A program made the translations under genes and the position numbers. Source: Umbilicaria muhlenbergii (Eukaryota; Ascomycota; Lecanoromycetes; Umbilicariales; Umbilicariaceae). Taken from it: a stretch of DNA of 64,000 nt. Under the pieces are notes generated by a model that ran no database searches, was not told the DNA's origin, and saw only the letters and a program-made list of their open reading frames with translations. The stretch lies in the NCBI GenBank assembly GCA_000611775.1, contig KK106981.1, positions 807,572 to 871,571 on the forward strand. The letters run 5' to 3'. Below, one piece after another: positions 21,301 through 32,768 of this stretch. How positions within the stretch are numbered: position 1 is the stretch's first letter; every line of letters starts with the position of its first letter.

Positions 21301-22428
21301 TTGGCTGCCACAGAAAAACTTGTTCAGGCACTCGAGAATCGTGGAGATTATAGCGAAGCCACGAAGTTCGCAAAAGCATATACGGAGGCAAAGAGAAAGA
21401 AATTCGGGAGCCGGCATCCCGACGTCATAGGAGGTCTTTACAAAGTGGCTTCTCTACTGGAAATCCAAGGTAAAAACCACGACGCAGAGCAGTACACGCG
21501 GCAAATCCTTCAGAGTAAGTACATAGACTCTGTGCTAGGGCCTGAACATCCGAAAACCCTAAAAGCCTGCTTCAGGTTAGCAAACACGCTCAGCTCCCAT
21601 GGCCGATATCGCGAAGCCGACGAGGAGTTTCGAAAAGCTATCAAGGGCCAGAAGAAGGCAATCGGCGACGAGCACCACGACACACTCATCAGCACATTCT
21701 ATCTGGCCCGGAATTTGCACCTCATGCATCAACTCAAAGAAGCGGAGTCGCTGCTCCGCAAATTGCTTGAGCATTGTCAGAACTTCCTCGGTAGCAACCA
21801 TTCGGAGACATGGAAGGTGACGGCGAGTCTTACCGCCGTACTCCAAGACAAGTCTCAGAAAACCCATCCCCCGACAACCACCTACCTGATAGAATCGAAG
21901 AAGCTGAACGAAGAGGTCCTCCAATCCCGAACCGAACACCTCCCCAAAAACCACTCCGCCATCATCGCCTCCATCTCCAGCCTCGCAACCGACGCCCGCC
22001 TCCTCCAGAACCTCGACGAAGCATCCAACCGCGAAGACGAAGCATGGAAACTAGCCAAAAGCTCCCTCGGCCGCGACCACCCCGTCTCCATGCAAAGCGC
22101 CTTTAACAAAGCTATGATCTACCACGACCAAGGCAATATGAAAGCAGCTGCCGAATGGCACGAGTTGGCGTTTAAGCGCCGGAAGAAGGTGCTGGGGTGG
22201 CGACATCCGGATACGTGGGTTTCGGTGAGAAGGCTTGGGGAGGTGTTGGTGGAGGGGGGAAGGGAGAAGAGGGCGGAGAAGTTGAGGCAGCGCATGGAGG
22301 CATATTCGGAGGAGAGACCGGAAGGGGTGGTTGTGTTGATGAGGAAGTGGGGGAGGGGGGGGGAGGAGGAGGAGGATGGGTCAGAGGTGGAGGGGGAGGA
22401 GTTTGGGAAGGGTGAGGAGAAGCTGTGA
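18346..22428 (+). CDS. STAND (NLR-like) receptor: alpha/beta-hydrolase, NB-ARC, TPR; 1322 aa
   Basis: Three exons: 18346-19161, 19211-19373 and 19439-22428. Residues about 38-270 form a SesB-like lipase domain: LHGLNGD, the nucleophile elbow CHSMGG with Ser160, and FLGTPHGG. A Ser/Thr-rich linker (about 330-450) leads to the NB-ARC module: P-loop LGGAGKT near 487-494, Walker B WLIVLDNADD near 563-572, an ILVTSR motif and ECLPLAI. From about 800 to 1270 there are tetratricopeptide repeats of the kinesin-light-chain type, each with a G-x-x-HP-x-T signature (for example GPEHPKTL and GDEHHDTL), then an acidic low-complexity tail. Such receptors sense a ligand with the repeats, oligomerise through NB-ARC and switch on the N-terminal domain; several fungal homologues act in incompatibility. 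The first intron uses an unusual GTCTGT donor. Confidence 0.92.
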
Positions 22429-23446
22429 ATGTGGGAGGTTTGTGGGGGTGGGGCTTGTAGACTCGCCTAGTTTTGGTGTTTTCTTGGGTTTGTTGCATGA
22501 TACCAATGGGATGTCGCAGGGCTGCGAACGTCATAGTCAAGTTGTTTGGGAATATTTAAATACTCTCTTGGCATGTGCTGAATGAGCCTCATGCGAATTC
22601 TTGTGGGATAAGCAGCATGTTTTGATGCGGGAATTTGTGGGGAAATGTATCTTTGACCCTGATTGTCTGACATATCGCTGGGATTGGCTTCAATTCTAAC
22701 CACTACTGTTTCGAATCATGACACCCGTAGACTGAGGGCTTGACAGCTCTCTCAGTCACTCAATTGTTCCTCTCATCATATTTTGCACTGTCTGAGAATG
22801 ATACTTGATAGCAACGGTTGGGACATAGCTCATGCTACATGCAGTAAGTAGGGTTTTTCAGTTGACAGATTATGCTCTCTATGTTTATCACATACTTGAC
22901 TGCTCAGGTTGCGTCTGAAGGTTTGTATACATAGCTAGCTCACTATTGGCGCTGTGGACCACTAAATTTTATCTGTTGAACAGACACGCTGTCAGCCTCA
23001 GCTGTTGCATATCAGGGCAGGTTTAGGTTTTAAGGGTTCTGGCAGGCAGTCACTGCAGGACCTTGTAGTTAAATGATTTCAATGTTATTTTTAGGTATTT
23101 ATATATTGGTTACAACATTGTTCTGTCAGGAACGCTGTATGTATTAAGTAGAGTGACTGTACAGACTGAAGAACATTTTGAATCTGAGAATGGATATCAG
23201 AACGATATGTAAGGGAAATGTTGCTCTTATCATTCAACCATGACACCTACATAAAGCTGTACATATCTGGTCAGGTCCTCATCTCTGTCAGTATTAGTCA
23301 TTGTCACATATACCCGTACAACACGATTCTCGTAATCGGTGAACAACTGCTTGTCCTCTCAGCAAGTGTATCGTCTAGCGCATTTACTGATCTGGGTCTC
23401 TGTTTGTGGTTCCGTTCTCGGTTCCGTTCTCGGCTCTTGGGGGCGC
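22429..23446. other. Convergent intergenic region
   Basis: 1 kb between the stop codons of the receptor and the patatin fusion, AT-rich from 22700 to 23300. No gene or strong repeat. It probably holds the two polyadenylation regions. Confidence 0.5.
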
Positions 23447-25864
23447 TCAATGAGGATATAACCAGCAACGTCGGGCCTTGTCGATTTCTTCGGGTGTAAC
23501 GTTATGATTATGACTGGACCGGACGTGGTCCTTGAAGGCGTTGCAGGTTTTGTGTTGAACTTGGTCCGGGCAGCCTGGTCGGTGGCACTCGTACCAAGAC
23601 GCGGATGCATAGCGTTCCCAATCCGACTCGTGCCTGGTTCGCAGCCGGCGTCGTCTGACCAGGAGCTTTGCAAGTTCGTTCAAATCCTGGTCGACGTCTG
23701 CCCGAGCAAGGAACAGTGTTACAGCATCTTCTATTTCTCTGATGGTCCTGAAACCGGGTATTGCATCCTTTCCCGTGATGGCCGGCAATCTATTGCTTTT
23801 CCATTCGTCCATCTTGACCTGACCAAGTCTCTTCCCTCCATCAAATCGGTAGTAGGGGAACTGTCTCTCGTGGTCGTGCACCGCGAAATCCTGCATCGAG
23901 CGGTGCGCTCCTTCTGTAATTGCAGGGAGCTTGGTTGCAGCTTTGAGGACCGCATAACCTTCACGTATCCGTGTGCCCAATTCAGTCCTGCCTTTTTTCT
24001 CGGCGAACAGCCCGACCTCTGAACTCCCAGTACCGATGCTTAGGAATGGTCCCATGACCTTAGTATAACCGCCGTGTTTGGACTTGACATCATTATAGAT
24101 CTGCACGCTTGGGTTGTTGGTTCCAAAGCCACCATCTTTAAAGCGGATGGTTTTTGGCTTTGATTCACCACTTGGGATTTCCACCGGTGGAAAGTAACTA
24201 GGAGCCGCGCTTGTAGCCCTTCCAACAACGTGAATATCAAGATTCTGAGGGTCCCCTGGATTACATATATGCGAGAGCGCTTTTTGACCTACTCGGGGCT
24301 CGCCAGGGACCGAATCTTTGACACGGAACGTACGATATGTGCGGAACAAATAGGGTAGAAGCGCTGACCCATTTGAAGCGTATGCAACTACTACTCTTGA
24401 AAATTGTCAGCCCAGATTTACTCAACAGCATAAACGAACTCACGTTTTGCACAAATCCTCGTCTGAAGGGAACTTCACCCCAATCCTTGCCTCACCCCGG
24501 GACATATGCCGCCGTGTGACATCTTCAATAGCGTCCCGCAGACGTCTCCATGCAAACTTGTGCCACAGTACTCCGCCATATGCAAGAGGTCGAGGACTCC
24601 CAAATACTTTTCCGCCAAGAACCTTGTATTCCTCAATGCAATCATCAACTGCCATACGGAGACGGGAAAGCATGATGCTGATTAACCTAGACTCGATAAG
24701 CGTTAAATCATTTGAGGAGAGTGCAAGGTTCGTACCCGCCAGTACTAGTGCCACCAATGTATGTAAAATAGTGGCATGGAAGGAAACGAGCAGAATTGGT
24801 CAGGTTTTGTGTGGATGTGGCGGTTATGGTGTCATCAGTATTCAAGGTTGTGGACAACCCTGTCCCAGGTCTGTGGCTTTCTTCAACGGGCTTGACGCTT
24901 CTTGGCTTGTACGTGCATGGATAGAAACTCGACTCTGTTCTGTTGTCGATTCTTCTCTCCTCATCGCCAATCTTATTCATCAATGCCTTGAGGATCAACA
25001 GGCTGCCGTAGCCACGAATACCACCGCCATCTTAAGTCTAGATTAGTGTATAGACCATCAGTCCTACGGTCAGGACTCACCTAACGTCATCACCGCTTGC
25101 TTCGTCCACTCTTCTCGCCTCAAAGCATGACCCAGAAACTCTTCAAGATATCCAAGTTCATCATCCGAGAGTGGCCAGCAACCAGGAGAATCAGGCCTGA
25201 GGTGGACGTCCAGATACTTGAAAAAACTCTTGATCCGTTGCTCAGCTTGTGGAGTGATACTACCGAGTTTTCCACCTATGATCAAGGCTGATGTGCCAAC
25301 CCCCCTAGGTGGTGTATGTGGCGGGATATGATCTGGTATAGGGCCTCCAATCGAGATGACTCCTCCAAAGTTTATAGATTCCCATAGAGCGGCGATTGCT
25401 AAGACTGCTGCGCCTCCTTGTCCTTGACCGAACAAAACGATTTTTTGATGATGAAAGTGGCACCTTTGAATCAAAACATTGCGGACCAAGTCATCTAGGA
25501 TGAATTGACTAGCTCTTAGGAAGTAAGCATTGTCGCGATCGGAGGAATCAGCCCAGTGGTAGCCACCGCCTGCTGATTCAACTGAGTTGGTGCCACGGAG
25601 CAGAAGACAGCAAATCCCTGGTTGATGAAAATTCCGCAGTGTGAACTCACGAAGAGAGATTTCGTCTTCACCATGATCGTGCAGCAATATGATCACAATT
25701 TGTAAAGGTGTATCAGTTTGATGCGGAGGCGGTATAATAACGCCTTGAGAGTTGGGTATGTCTGGCGGCAACGGTTGTTCTAAGGAAGTTAGCGGTAATG
25801 GTAAGCTTAATTGAGCGTCCCTGATGCGTGTTAATTGACGAGTATAATCTGCTTGAGCAGTCAT
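23447..25864 (-). CDS. Alpha/beta-hydrolase-patatin phospholipase fusion, 756 aa
   Basis: Four exons: 25864-25081, 25030-24736, 24686-24444 and 24395-23447; introns 50, 49 and 48 nt; the join closes at 757 codons. Residues 1-260 are an alpha/beta-hydrolase fold of the carboxylesterase/phospholipase type. Where GFSQGG would be expected it has FGQGQGG (146-151), so the nucleophile position reads Gly148 instead of Ser. Immediately after the first intron starts a complete patatin domain: DGGGIRGYG (262-270, oxyanion), GTSTGG with Ser357, and KDGG with Asp528, giving the Ser/Asp dyad. The C-terminus carries a Cys/His-rich segment (YECHRPGCPDQ then AFKDHVRSSHNH) resembling a C2H2-type finger. Expected activity: lipid acyl hydrolase, with the front domain perhaps only structural. 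It converges on the STAND receptor gene. Confidence 0.85.
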
Positions 25865-27464
25865 AATTCGCTATTATGAACACAAGGTATGAATGACTAT
25901 CAATAGACTCAGGTGACTGCACTTTGTGTGGCTTAAATATTTTAACATGCTGTTGAAGATCAACGCTAATGAGCAAGAATCTTGCAGAGCCTCTGTCAAG
26001 AATGATATATTGGGTCACTTTAGACTAGAGATCCCAAAGATGATCTATTGATGACCTCTTCGACTGTTTACCAGTAGGAACTGCATGAGGCTGCATCAGG
26101 CTGCATGAGAAGAGTATAGGACCCTGTTCTTTTCCTTTGATAAGGCTTAGGATCAAGCGATTGCAACATGCAAGGTACGTCTGAGGCGGTCCAGTGACTG
26201 CTTTACAACCGTTCCGAGATAAGGCAAATACAATAAATACTGGTTATAACGAATTGAAAGTTCAGCAGAGCAGTTCATTACAAGCAGAGTTGCAAGATGA
26301 CAATTATTAGTAAGCAGTAACCGGGCCCAGTATCAAAGAAGTATCAAGGCAAAGTGTCAAGGAATAGTAGGGCGAAGGTTATAACTTGAGGCCACGTAGG
26401 CCAGAACCTGCACTTGACCTGCGGGCCGCGCGCTATTAGTGTATATGTAGTAATACGCATGGCATAAAGTAAGATACTTTTCATGAGCTCTTACCTCTTT
26501 CAGTGCTGAACAATCTCAGACACAATTGTATGATCAGATGTCACCCACACTAATCTGAATAGTAAGAAAACCTAGGGAATCTTTAGTGAAATGTTGACAA
26601 ATTTCTGACAGCCAGGATTTCGTTATTTTACATACACAAATTCGTTGGGATTCAATTTCAGCTTGTTATAAGCTGAATTTTGTTACTTTCAAGTTTGTTA
26701 TAATCAGTCTTCACTGCATGTGGCTGCACCGAAGAGGAATGTGTAGTTGAGCACTTCTACTTTCCTAGAAGCGAGGCGCATGCGTGAGCTGTGATGACCA
26801 CACTGTTATGGGGTTGCATACACAATGTTACATCCGGGCGCATATTGGATCCCACAGCCCCAAAATGCTTCTTGTTTTCTATTATTATCATCCAGTCGCT
26901 GTTGTTGTGCGCACAAATAGGGCTGTCTGCTGATAAACTAGTAGAATATGAGCTTTCATAACTGCTGACTCTTTTCCGGAGTAAGATGGCGACTCAGTGA
27001 CTCCGCATGCCAGTTGTCTGGCGTACAAGGTGACCGCGCAGCGGATGGTGCGGCTTTACGGAGTACATCGTGTGTCTAGCAGTCAGCTATGCGTTGCAAC
27101 ATGAGGTTGCAACGTAAGGTTGCTACGTTGTATTGAACCAATGGCGTTAGTGAGAAAAAGCGCCGGTGTTCCTAAGCGAGACTTTGAGGCGCTGTTCCCA
27201 TTGGAAGGGCTCAGTTAGCAGTCACAGCACCAATCAGATCATGATGCATCTTACGGAAAAAGAAGAGCAACCAATGAATGCTTAAAGACAACGCCGGGAT
27301 TATTCCAGATCTGGTAAGTAAAACACAACACCTGGTGGTAAGCCTCGCCTGTATTGAATCCTGGGCCGCAGGCACATGAGACTTCACCGACTCCGCCACG
27401 TCCTTGCGCTGAGTGACAGAAATGTTATAAAGTGGAAGCTATAGTACGCCTTCTGTCTTAAATA
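25865..27464. other. Intergenic, 1.6 kb, AT-rich
   Basis: No supported gene. A 10-bp unit (CTGCATGAGG) is repeated three times at 26081-26110. The word GTTATAA recurs at about 26242, 26379, 26665 and 26697, and GTTGCAAC-type words cluster near 27095-27125. These may be remnants of a decayed repeat, but no ends or coding capacity were found. Confidence 0.45.
26081..26110. repeat. Three 10-bp direct repeats
   Basis: CTGCATGAGG, CTGCATCAGG and CTGCATGAGA follow each other directly. A short low-copy array with no evident function. Confidence 0.7.
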
Positions 27465-27894
27465 ATGGTCAAACGCTCCTCTTCCTCACTATCGGGCAAA
27501 GCCGACTCATCACCCATGACCGAAGGACAACAAGTCCCTGTATATGACCTCGAGACAAACAGTCTGCAAAAGGTTCCTTTGAAGCTGGTTGAAACCTGTC
27601 AGTAGAAAACCCGTTGGCGAGAGTGCATTGCTAACGATCCCAGCCGAAACGAGATTCGAAAAGTTTAAGGTCCCGCGCTTCGGCCAATTCGACGTCTACG
27701 CATCCAACGATTACAACGAGGAAGCCCAACAATCACACGCGGTCATTGCCCGAGGCTCACGAGAGTCACAGGACACCACGGGCAGGAGCTTTGTGGCCAG
27801 GCTCAATTATGGCGGACTTGGGCCGGTCACGAATCTAAAACGGAAGTTTCTGGCGCAGCATCGAGTTCTATATGTCGGGACGGTGTCAAAGTAG
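27465..27894 (+). CDS. Small hypothetical protein, 127 aa, two exons
   Basis: Exon 1 is 27465-27597 and exon 2 is 27644-27894. The 46-nt intron has a GTCAGT donor, a TGCTAAC branch point and a CCCAG acceptor, and the join is in phase (133 + 251 nt = 128 codons). That is strong structural evidence for a real gene although no family is recognised. The N-terminus is Ser/Lys-rich (KRSSSSLSGKADSSP). The rest looks like a small mixed fold: FEKFKVPRFGQFDVYASND, then a Gly-rich turn and a basic stretch (NLKRKFLAQHR) near the end. No signal peptide or membrane segment, so probably cytosolic or nuclear. Likely a lineage-restricted fungal protein. Confidence 0.65.
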
Positions 27895-28770
27895 CAACTA
27901 GGTTTTCTGATATCCACCGCTCTTGATAGGGCTGTCTATGTTATTAGATAACTCTAACTCTCATATATAATTCTACAAGGGGTAGCTAGGATGGACATGC
28001 TCACACTTTATTATGACGCCTTCACACAGTTGATTGTAAGAGTATGTAGCATAAGTCATGAACAGAGACAAGGTTGTGTAGAGCAAAAGGAAGGATAGAA
28101 GATGAATAGTAGATGAATAGAAGACGGATAAAAGATTAACAGAAGTCAGAAGATGAATACTAGACAAAAGACAGATAGAAGAAGACTAGAAGATGAAAAG
28201 AATCAGTACACAATTTTGCCTTTTTATCCATGCCTTATGCTACACATTCTTACATTTTGAGCGGTGTCACGTCTTAATGATCAACAACAGAATGATCTGG
28301 GTCTTGAAGAAGGGTTGTCGATTAGCAAGTGGGTAAAGCATCAGGAAACAGTGCAGGGGTACCTCACGCATATCGATTTCAAGCGCGGTCAAGGTCTCAT
28401 CGGCGACCTCTAGAGACCTGTTGTTCAAGTTGTCAAGCACAGTCGCGGCGCTTGAACTGGGAGGAATGGCGGTGGGCAGGCTTATGTTGAAAATAATCGA
28501 TAATGACTAACTAGCTAGAGCCGACAGCGCCGAAATCCAACAATTTATGGACATCTTGTTGATCGGCTTCTGTTTGTGTCTATGTTACTGAGATGATATT
28601 ATAGAGAGTGAAACAAAGAGCTTGCGAGAGGATGTTGATATAAGCACAGTGAACGTAAAGCATAACTCGGAACACCGACGCAATACGCACCTGGCACCGC
28701 CTTTCTTAACATTCCCGTAATATATCCCCATCCACCACCCCCTTCCTTCCAAGCACCCCCAACCCCTAAT
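27895..28770. other. Intergenic with purine-rich degenerate repeat
   Basis: Convergent 3' regions of the small gene and the S1 nuclease gene. From about 28095 to 28200 the plus strand carries degenerate copies of AGAAGATGAATAGTAGA-like words with about 20-bp spacing. Otherwise nothing is recognised. Confidence 0.5.
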
Positions 28771-29712
28771 TCACAGCTCTTTCCCTGCCGCCGCCGCCGC
28801 CGCCAAAGCATTCAACCAAGCCCCCAACCGATACCCGCCCTTACTAATCTGCAACTCGATCCACGGCCGCGCCCCCACATAATACGCCCCATCCAACTCC
28901 ACCCCCGTCTCATTCGCCCGGAGCACATATTCGCAATTAATCGCATTCGCATCCTGCGCCCACTCCACCGCGCACGCGCTCGCCGTACCGATATCCGCAC
29001 AACTCACCCACCCATCCTTCTCCCCCGCATACGACCCGTTATCGATCCTGGCGATCAACTCGCCGGCGAAGGACGCAACGACCGCGGTGCTGTTCGCGCC
29101 GCCCGCGGCTTTTTCCACCATCTGGTTGTCCCAGCACGAGTGCAGGTTGGTGGCTTGGCCGTCCCAGGTTACGGGGATGTCGTTGCCGCCGACGGAGATG
29201 GCTTCGTCGTGTAAGGGCTGCGTGATGTCGCCGAGGAAGTGGATCAGGAATTCTAGCGCTTGTTTGCGGTCGGTGGCCGAGAGACTGGGGGTTTGGACTC
29301 GGGTGGTGTAGTTCGCTATGGCGCTGATGATGCAGCCGGTGGTGGGGCAGTCGCGGGAGAGGGTCACGGAGCAGGTTGTGGGAGGGTCGTCTTTTGCGTC
29401 GATGAAGCTGGAAGAAAGGGGGGGTGGTTAGGGAGAGGTTGAATAGGGAGGGGAGAGGGAGGGCGCGTACTGGTATGGGGCGCTGAAATGGCCGGCGCTG
29501 GTATAGCGGTAGTCGTCGGCCCAGCTGGCGACGGAGGCCATGGATACGGTGGCGCCGAGGAGACTGGAGACGTAGGTTTTGGCTGCGGGGGTTAGGTAGT
29601 TGGCTGCGATTGTTGCGACGGTGGCATGGCCGACAACGCCCCAGGCTTGGACATTGGGAGATAGGGATAGCAAAGCAAGCGCTGTAGTGATATGATAATG
29701 CATGATGTTCAA
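28771..29712 (-). CDS. Secreted S1/P1-type nuclease, 292 aa
   Basis: Two exons: 29712-29471 and 29407-28771, with a 63-nt intron; the frame closes at 293 codons. Residues 1-23 are a signal peptide ending at VQA, so the mature protein starts with Trp (WGVVGH), as required in this family because the N-terminal Trp binds zinc. Other zinc-ligand motifs are present in order: WADDYRY, the His in APYHFIDA, and HFLGDITQPLHDE. Four or more Cys suit the disulfides of the family. The enzyme cleaves single-stranded DNA and RNA and removes 3'-phosphates, acting outside the cell, usually for phosphate and nucleoside scavenging. Length and motif order are normal, so it should be active. An alternative start at 29703 shortens the leader by three residues. 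Confidence 0.93.
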
Positions 29713-30492
29713 TGATAAGAGCGACTTAGGGATAGAGAGTCTGGCTCTGTTGTCTTATTATGAGGTACCGAACAAAGAAAACGTCATGTGTCACCACATG
29801 GTTACAGGTACTGTTTTTAGACATATCACCGATTCTTTCAGGTACCCGTATGCCTTGTTAAGATGGTGTTGCATCAGATGACCATGTGTGTAAATGAGAG
29901 GTGAGGAATGCTCGAGGGCGGGATTATCAAGTGTCGTCTAGGCGACTTCTGAGTCTATAGCTCCTGGCGAATAGGGAGGTGAGCAACGGACACGCGACTA
30001 TGTGTCTGTGTTCAACACCTAAGCGCTCAAGACCCCCTTGAAACGGCAGAATTACTCGATGTGGTGATTTTCATCCGGGCCGTGTTCGGTACGGTGTTCG
30101 ATGAGGAAGTTCAGAAAACCCTATCTCACGGCCGTTCATTCTCCAGGCAAAGACAACAACAGCGAAGCGCCCAATGACAGTCTTCAGCTGAGGACCCTTT
30201 CGGTACTACAACCGCGAAAGCGACGATTCTCTTAATCTTTGAGATGGAATCCCATGACGTCTACCTTTTGTGCATTGACTGATCCCCAAAATCGGTCTTG
30301 CGTGCTGAACTAGGCAGGTTTAACAGCCCAATACTAAGTGCTTGAGGCGACAACCATCTGGGGACGCCTGTCACAGTTACACAATCAAACCACCATCCAC
30401 CCATTCCTCATCCCTCATTCCTCATCCCTCATCCCTTCCTCCCCCCCCGTTCCCTCTCTCCTTCCCCCCGCCCGGGTCTTTCCCTCCTCCAC
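29713..30492. other. Intergenic with an element fragment
   Basis: 5' flank of the nuclease gene and 3' flank of the small secreted protein gene. It contains a partial copy of the window's inverted-end repeat at about 30171-30310. Confidence 0.45.
30171..30310. mobile_element. MITE-like element, truncated copy 3
   Basis: Begins with CCAATGACAGTCTTCAGCTG and continues CGGTACTACAACCGCGAAAG, matching copy 4 (CGATACTACAACAGCGAAGG). Near 30280 it reads TGATCCCCAAAATCGGTCTTG, again matching copy 4. The right inverted end is missing. Confidence 0.5.
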
Positions 30493-31131
30493 CTATCTCA
30501 CAAACCCCTCCCCAACCTCATTCGCCCCATCCCACACCCGAAAATACACCGCCCCCCACCCGACCCTCTCCCCAAACTCCCTCAAAGCCGCCACCGCCGC
30601 CCCCACCACCCCCCACGTCAACCTCCTCCCCCCCGCACTCACAATCCGGAGCTCAATCCCCAACGGCCCGTCCTCCCCCTCCATATCCACCCCCCCGCCC
30701 GCGACGATCCTGTCGCCCTCTTGCGCGATGTGCGCGGCGATGGCCGAGGCGGCGCGCGATAGCATGGACGGGATGGCGGGGCTGGAGGAGCGGTGCGCGA
30801 GGTCCAGGGTTAGGTATGTGCGCGAGGAGTGCGCGCACCAGGTTGTGGGGACGAAGGGGGAGCGGGGAGGGAGGGAGGGAAGGGGGATAGAAACGAGCGC
30901 CGCGGGGGGAGGTGGCTAGGGGGTTGTGTTAGAGGGGTTGTGGGGGGTGGGGGAAGGGGGTGGGACTTACGTGCCGGCGATGGTTGAGGGGGCGTTGGCG
31001 CAGTAGGTGGGGTGGTCGGGGGGGTTGTTGTTGTTATTGGTGCGGGGGAGGGGGAGGGGGGAAGGGGAGATAAGGGAGGGGAAGAGGAAGAAGAGGGAGA
31101 GGAGGATGGTGGGGAGGTGGACGATATGCAT
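30493..31131 (-). pseudogene. Small secreted protein gene with a broken frame
   Basis: Exon 1 (31131-30971) encodes a signal peptide and a short mature region (THPTYCANAPSTIAGT-like end, here HPTYCANAPSTIAGT). An intact 55-nt intron follows (GTAAGT, CTCTAAC branch, CCCTAG). Exon 2 (30915-30493) encodes a domain whose end (RRLTWGVVGAAVAALREF, AVYFRVWDGANEVGEGF) matches the plus-strand gene at 47.5-48.2 kb. Exon 1 ends with two spare bases, but exon 2 needs phase 0 to reach the conserved WCAHSSRTYL segment, so the frame is off by one. The junction region is full of C runs, so either a one-base indel inactivated the gene or the assembly miscounted a homopolymer. No function is known for the family. 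Confidence 0.55.
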
Positions 31132-31630
31132 TGAGGTGGGGGTGAGGGCTGTTGAGGAGGAGACGGAGTGATTGTGTCTTGGAAAATGTGGGTTGTGCTG
31201 TGAAACGCATTCGAATAGGATGACGGCGATGACAGCAGAGGTCTTAAAGAGTATGCCTCTGCCTTGGTCTAATATATACTTTGGCTAGCAGCCGCAGCGG
31301 ATATTCAGAACAATCGCCTGTCGGCAGGCGCGAAAATCCACCACGCATGGATTGCACGAGCACCGTCGAACTGGGATGGGCAAAAGAGATTGGTGCAGTA
31401 TGTATTATTGTGGCATAAAACGCCAGTGGCCCTGGCGTCGATGCCTATTACCGCCGTCTAGCGCAGTCCCCGAAAAACGAGCGTAGGACGGGGGGGCTCC
31501 AATGTTTAAGTTGTGTACCTGCAAGTGTCCAACTCTGCCCACCAGTGATCAGTATAAAACCCCAGGCGCCGCAAAAGAGACAACAAGCCTCCATACCAAA
31601 CCTCCACATCCAAAGGCGACTCTATCAATT
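31132..31630. other. Intergenic
   Basis: 5' flank of the small secreted protein gene and 3' flank of the TLC gene. No further gene seen; a GTATAAAAC TATA-like word is at about 31552. Confidence 0.4.
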
Positions 31631-32768
31631 CTATCCCATCCGCCGTCTAATCTCGGTCTTCTCCACTATCACCAACTTCTTCCCATCCATATTTATCTCC
31701 ACTTTCCCTCTTTCCTCCCCTTTCACCTTCCCATCCATCTCCACCCCCCTCTTCCTCCCCTTCTTCGCCGGCTGAAACCTCTTCTTCACCGCCTCAATCA
31801 TCTTCCCAAACCAATAAAAGTTCAACGTGTTCAACACGATATTGCTGCCCAAATAAGTGCAGGCGAGCCAAATGGGTACGATCCGGTCACCTTCGAAACG
31901 CATCACCTCGTTGATAGGATCCACGCTCTGGCGCATTGCTGGGTTTGTGACCGTATCCGTCGTTGTGAGGGTGCCGGGCGTTTGTATAGCGGCCCAGACG
32001 TCTTGGTAGACACGCACGGATTGGTAGGTACCCCAGACGAGGCGGCAGGCGAAGAACGTGAAGAGGAGAACGATGCCGTTGTAGAGCTGAGCGCGGGAAC
32101 CAGTCATATTGATCTTATCGAAGAACCAATGAAAGTTCAGAAACGGCGAGGAGAGCTCATAGAGGATGAAAGTCGGGCCATAGTAATTGACAAACGGTCT
32201 CTGCATCCAAAACAATCTCGTCAGTCTTCTGCATAATCAAGTCTTCCAATGGCCAGACTGCAGCGGGAACACCGAAAAGGGTACGTACGAAACCCAACGA
32301 AAACACCACCAGCGCCGCCACCGCATGTGCCAACAATCCCCACCCAAACACATCCACATGCGCCATACAAACGCACAAATCCCACAAGAAATACCCCGCC
32401 GCGAACCCCTGGATCATCCCCCCTCCCCCCGTATACCCCCACACCCTCCCCGCCCAATCCATCCCCTGCCGCTCCTCATCCGTCGCGATCACCCACAGCG
32501 CCAACACGTTGATCAGGCACGACTGCACCAACGACACGATATGCACGTCCCAGTTGGCCTTTGTGCGCGCGTTCAAAGTGGGGTAGTGGGACGGGAACAG
32601 CTTGGTGGAGATGTAGGGCGAGAAGTAGGTGTTGATGACGTGGTAGAATAGGAATGCCAGGAGTACTTCGTGGATGTGGAGCGGGAGGGTGGAGAGGGAG
32701 AGGTAGGAGGCGAGGGGGCGGGAGAGGGTGGTGAGGAGGGCCGGGGGGGCGAGGAAGGGGTCGAGCAT
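31631..32768 (-). CDS. TLC-domain membrane protein (TRAM/LAG1/CLN8 family), 349 aa
   Basis: Two exons: 32768-32289 and 32200-31631, with an 88-nt intron (GTACGT...ATGCAG), phase 0. About seven hydrophobic segments are spread through residues 30-320. Family landmarks include the first loop (YPTLNARTKANWDVHIVSL), an FAAGYFLWDL segment and, after the intron, RPFVNYYGPTFILYELS followed by NFHWFFDKI. The C-terminus is short, basic and cytosolic (KKRFQPAKKGRKR). TLC proteins sit in the ER; some are ceramide synthases, but this one lacks the Lag1 double-His motif, so it belongs with the TMEM56/TLCD-type group, proposed to act in lipid sensing or transport. No operon-like context. Confidence 0.85.

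Noticed and set aside
30338-30919. Plus-strand Pro/Ser/Thr-rich open frames
   Set aside because: Antisense to the small secreted protein gene; openness is caused by the C-rich composition.
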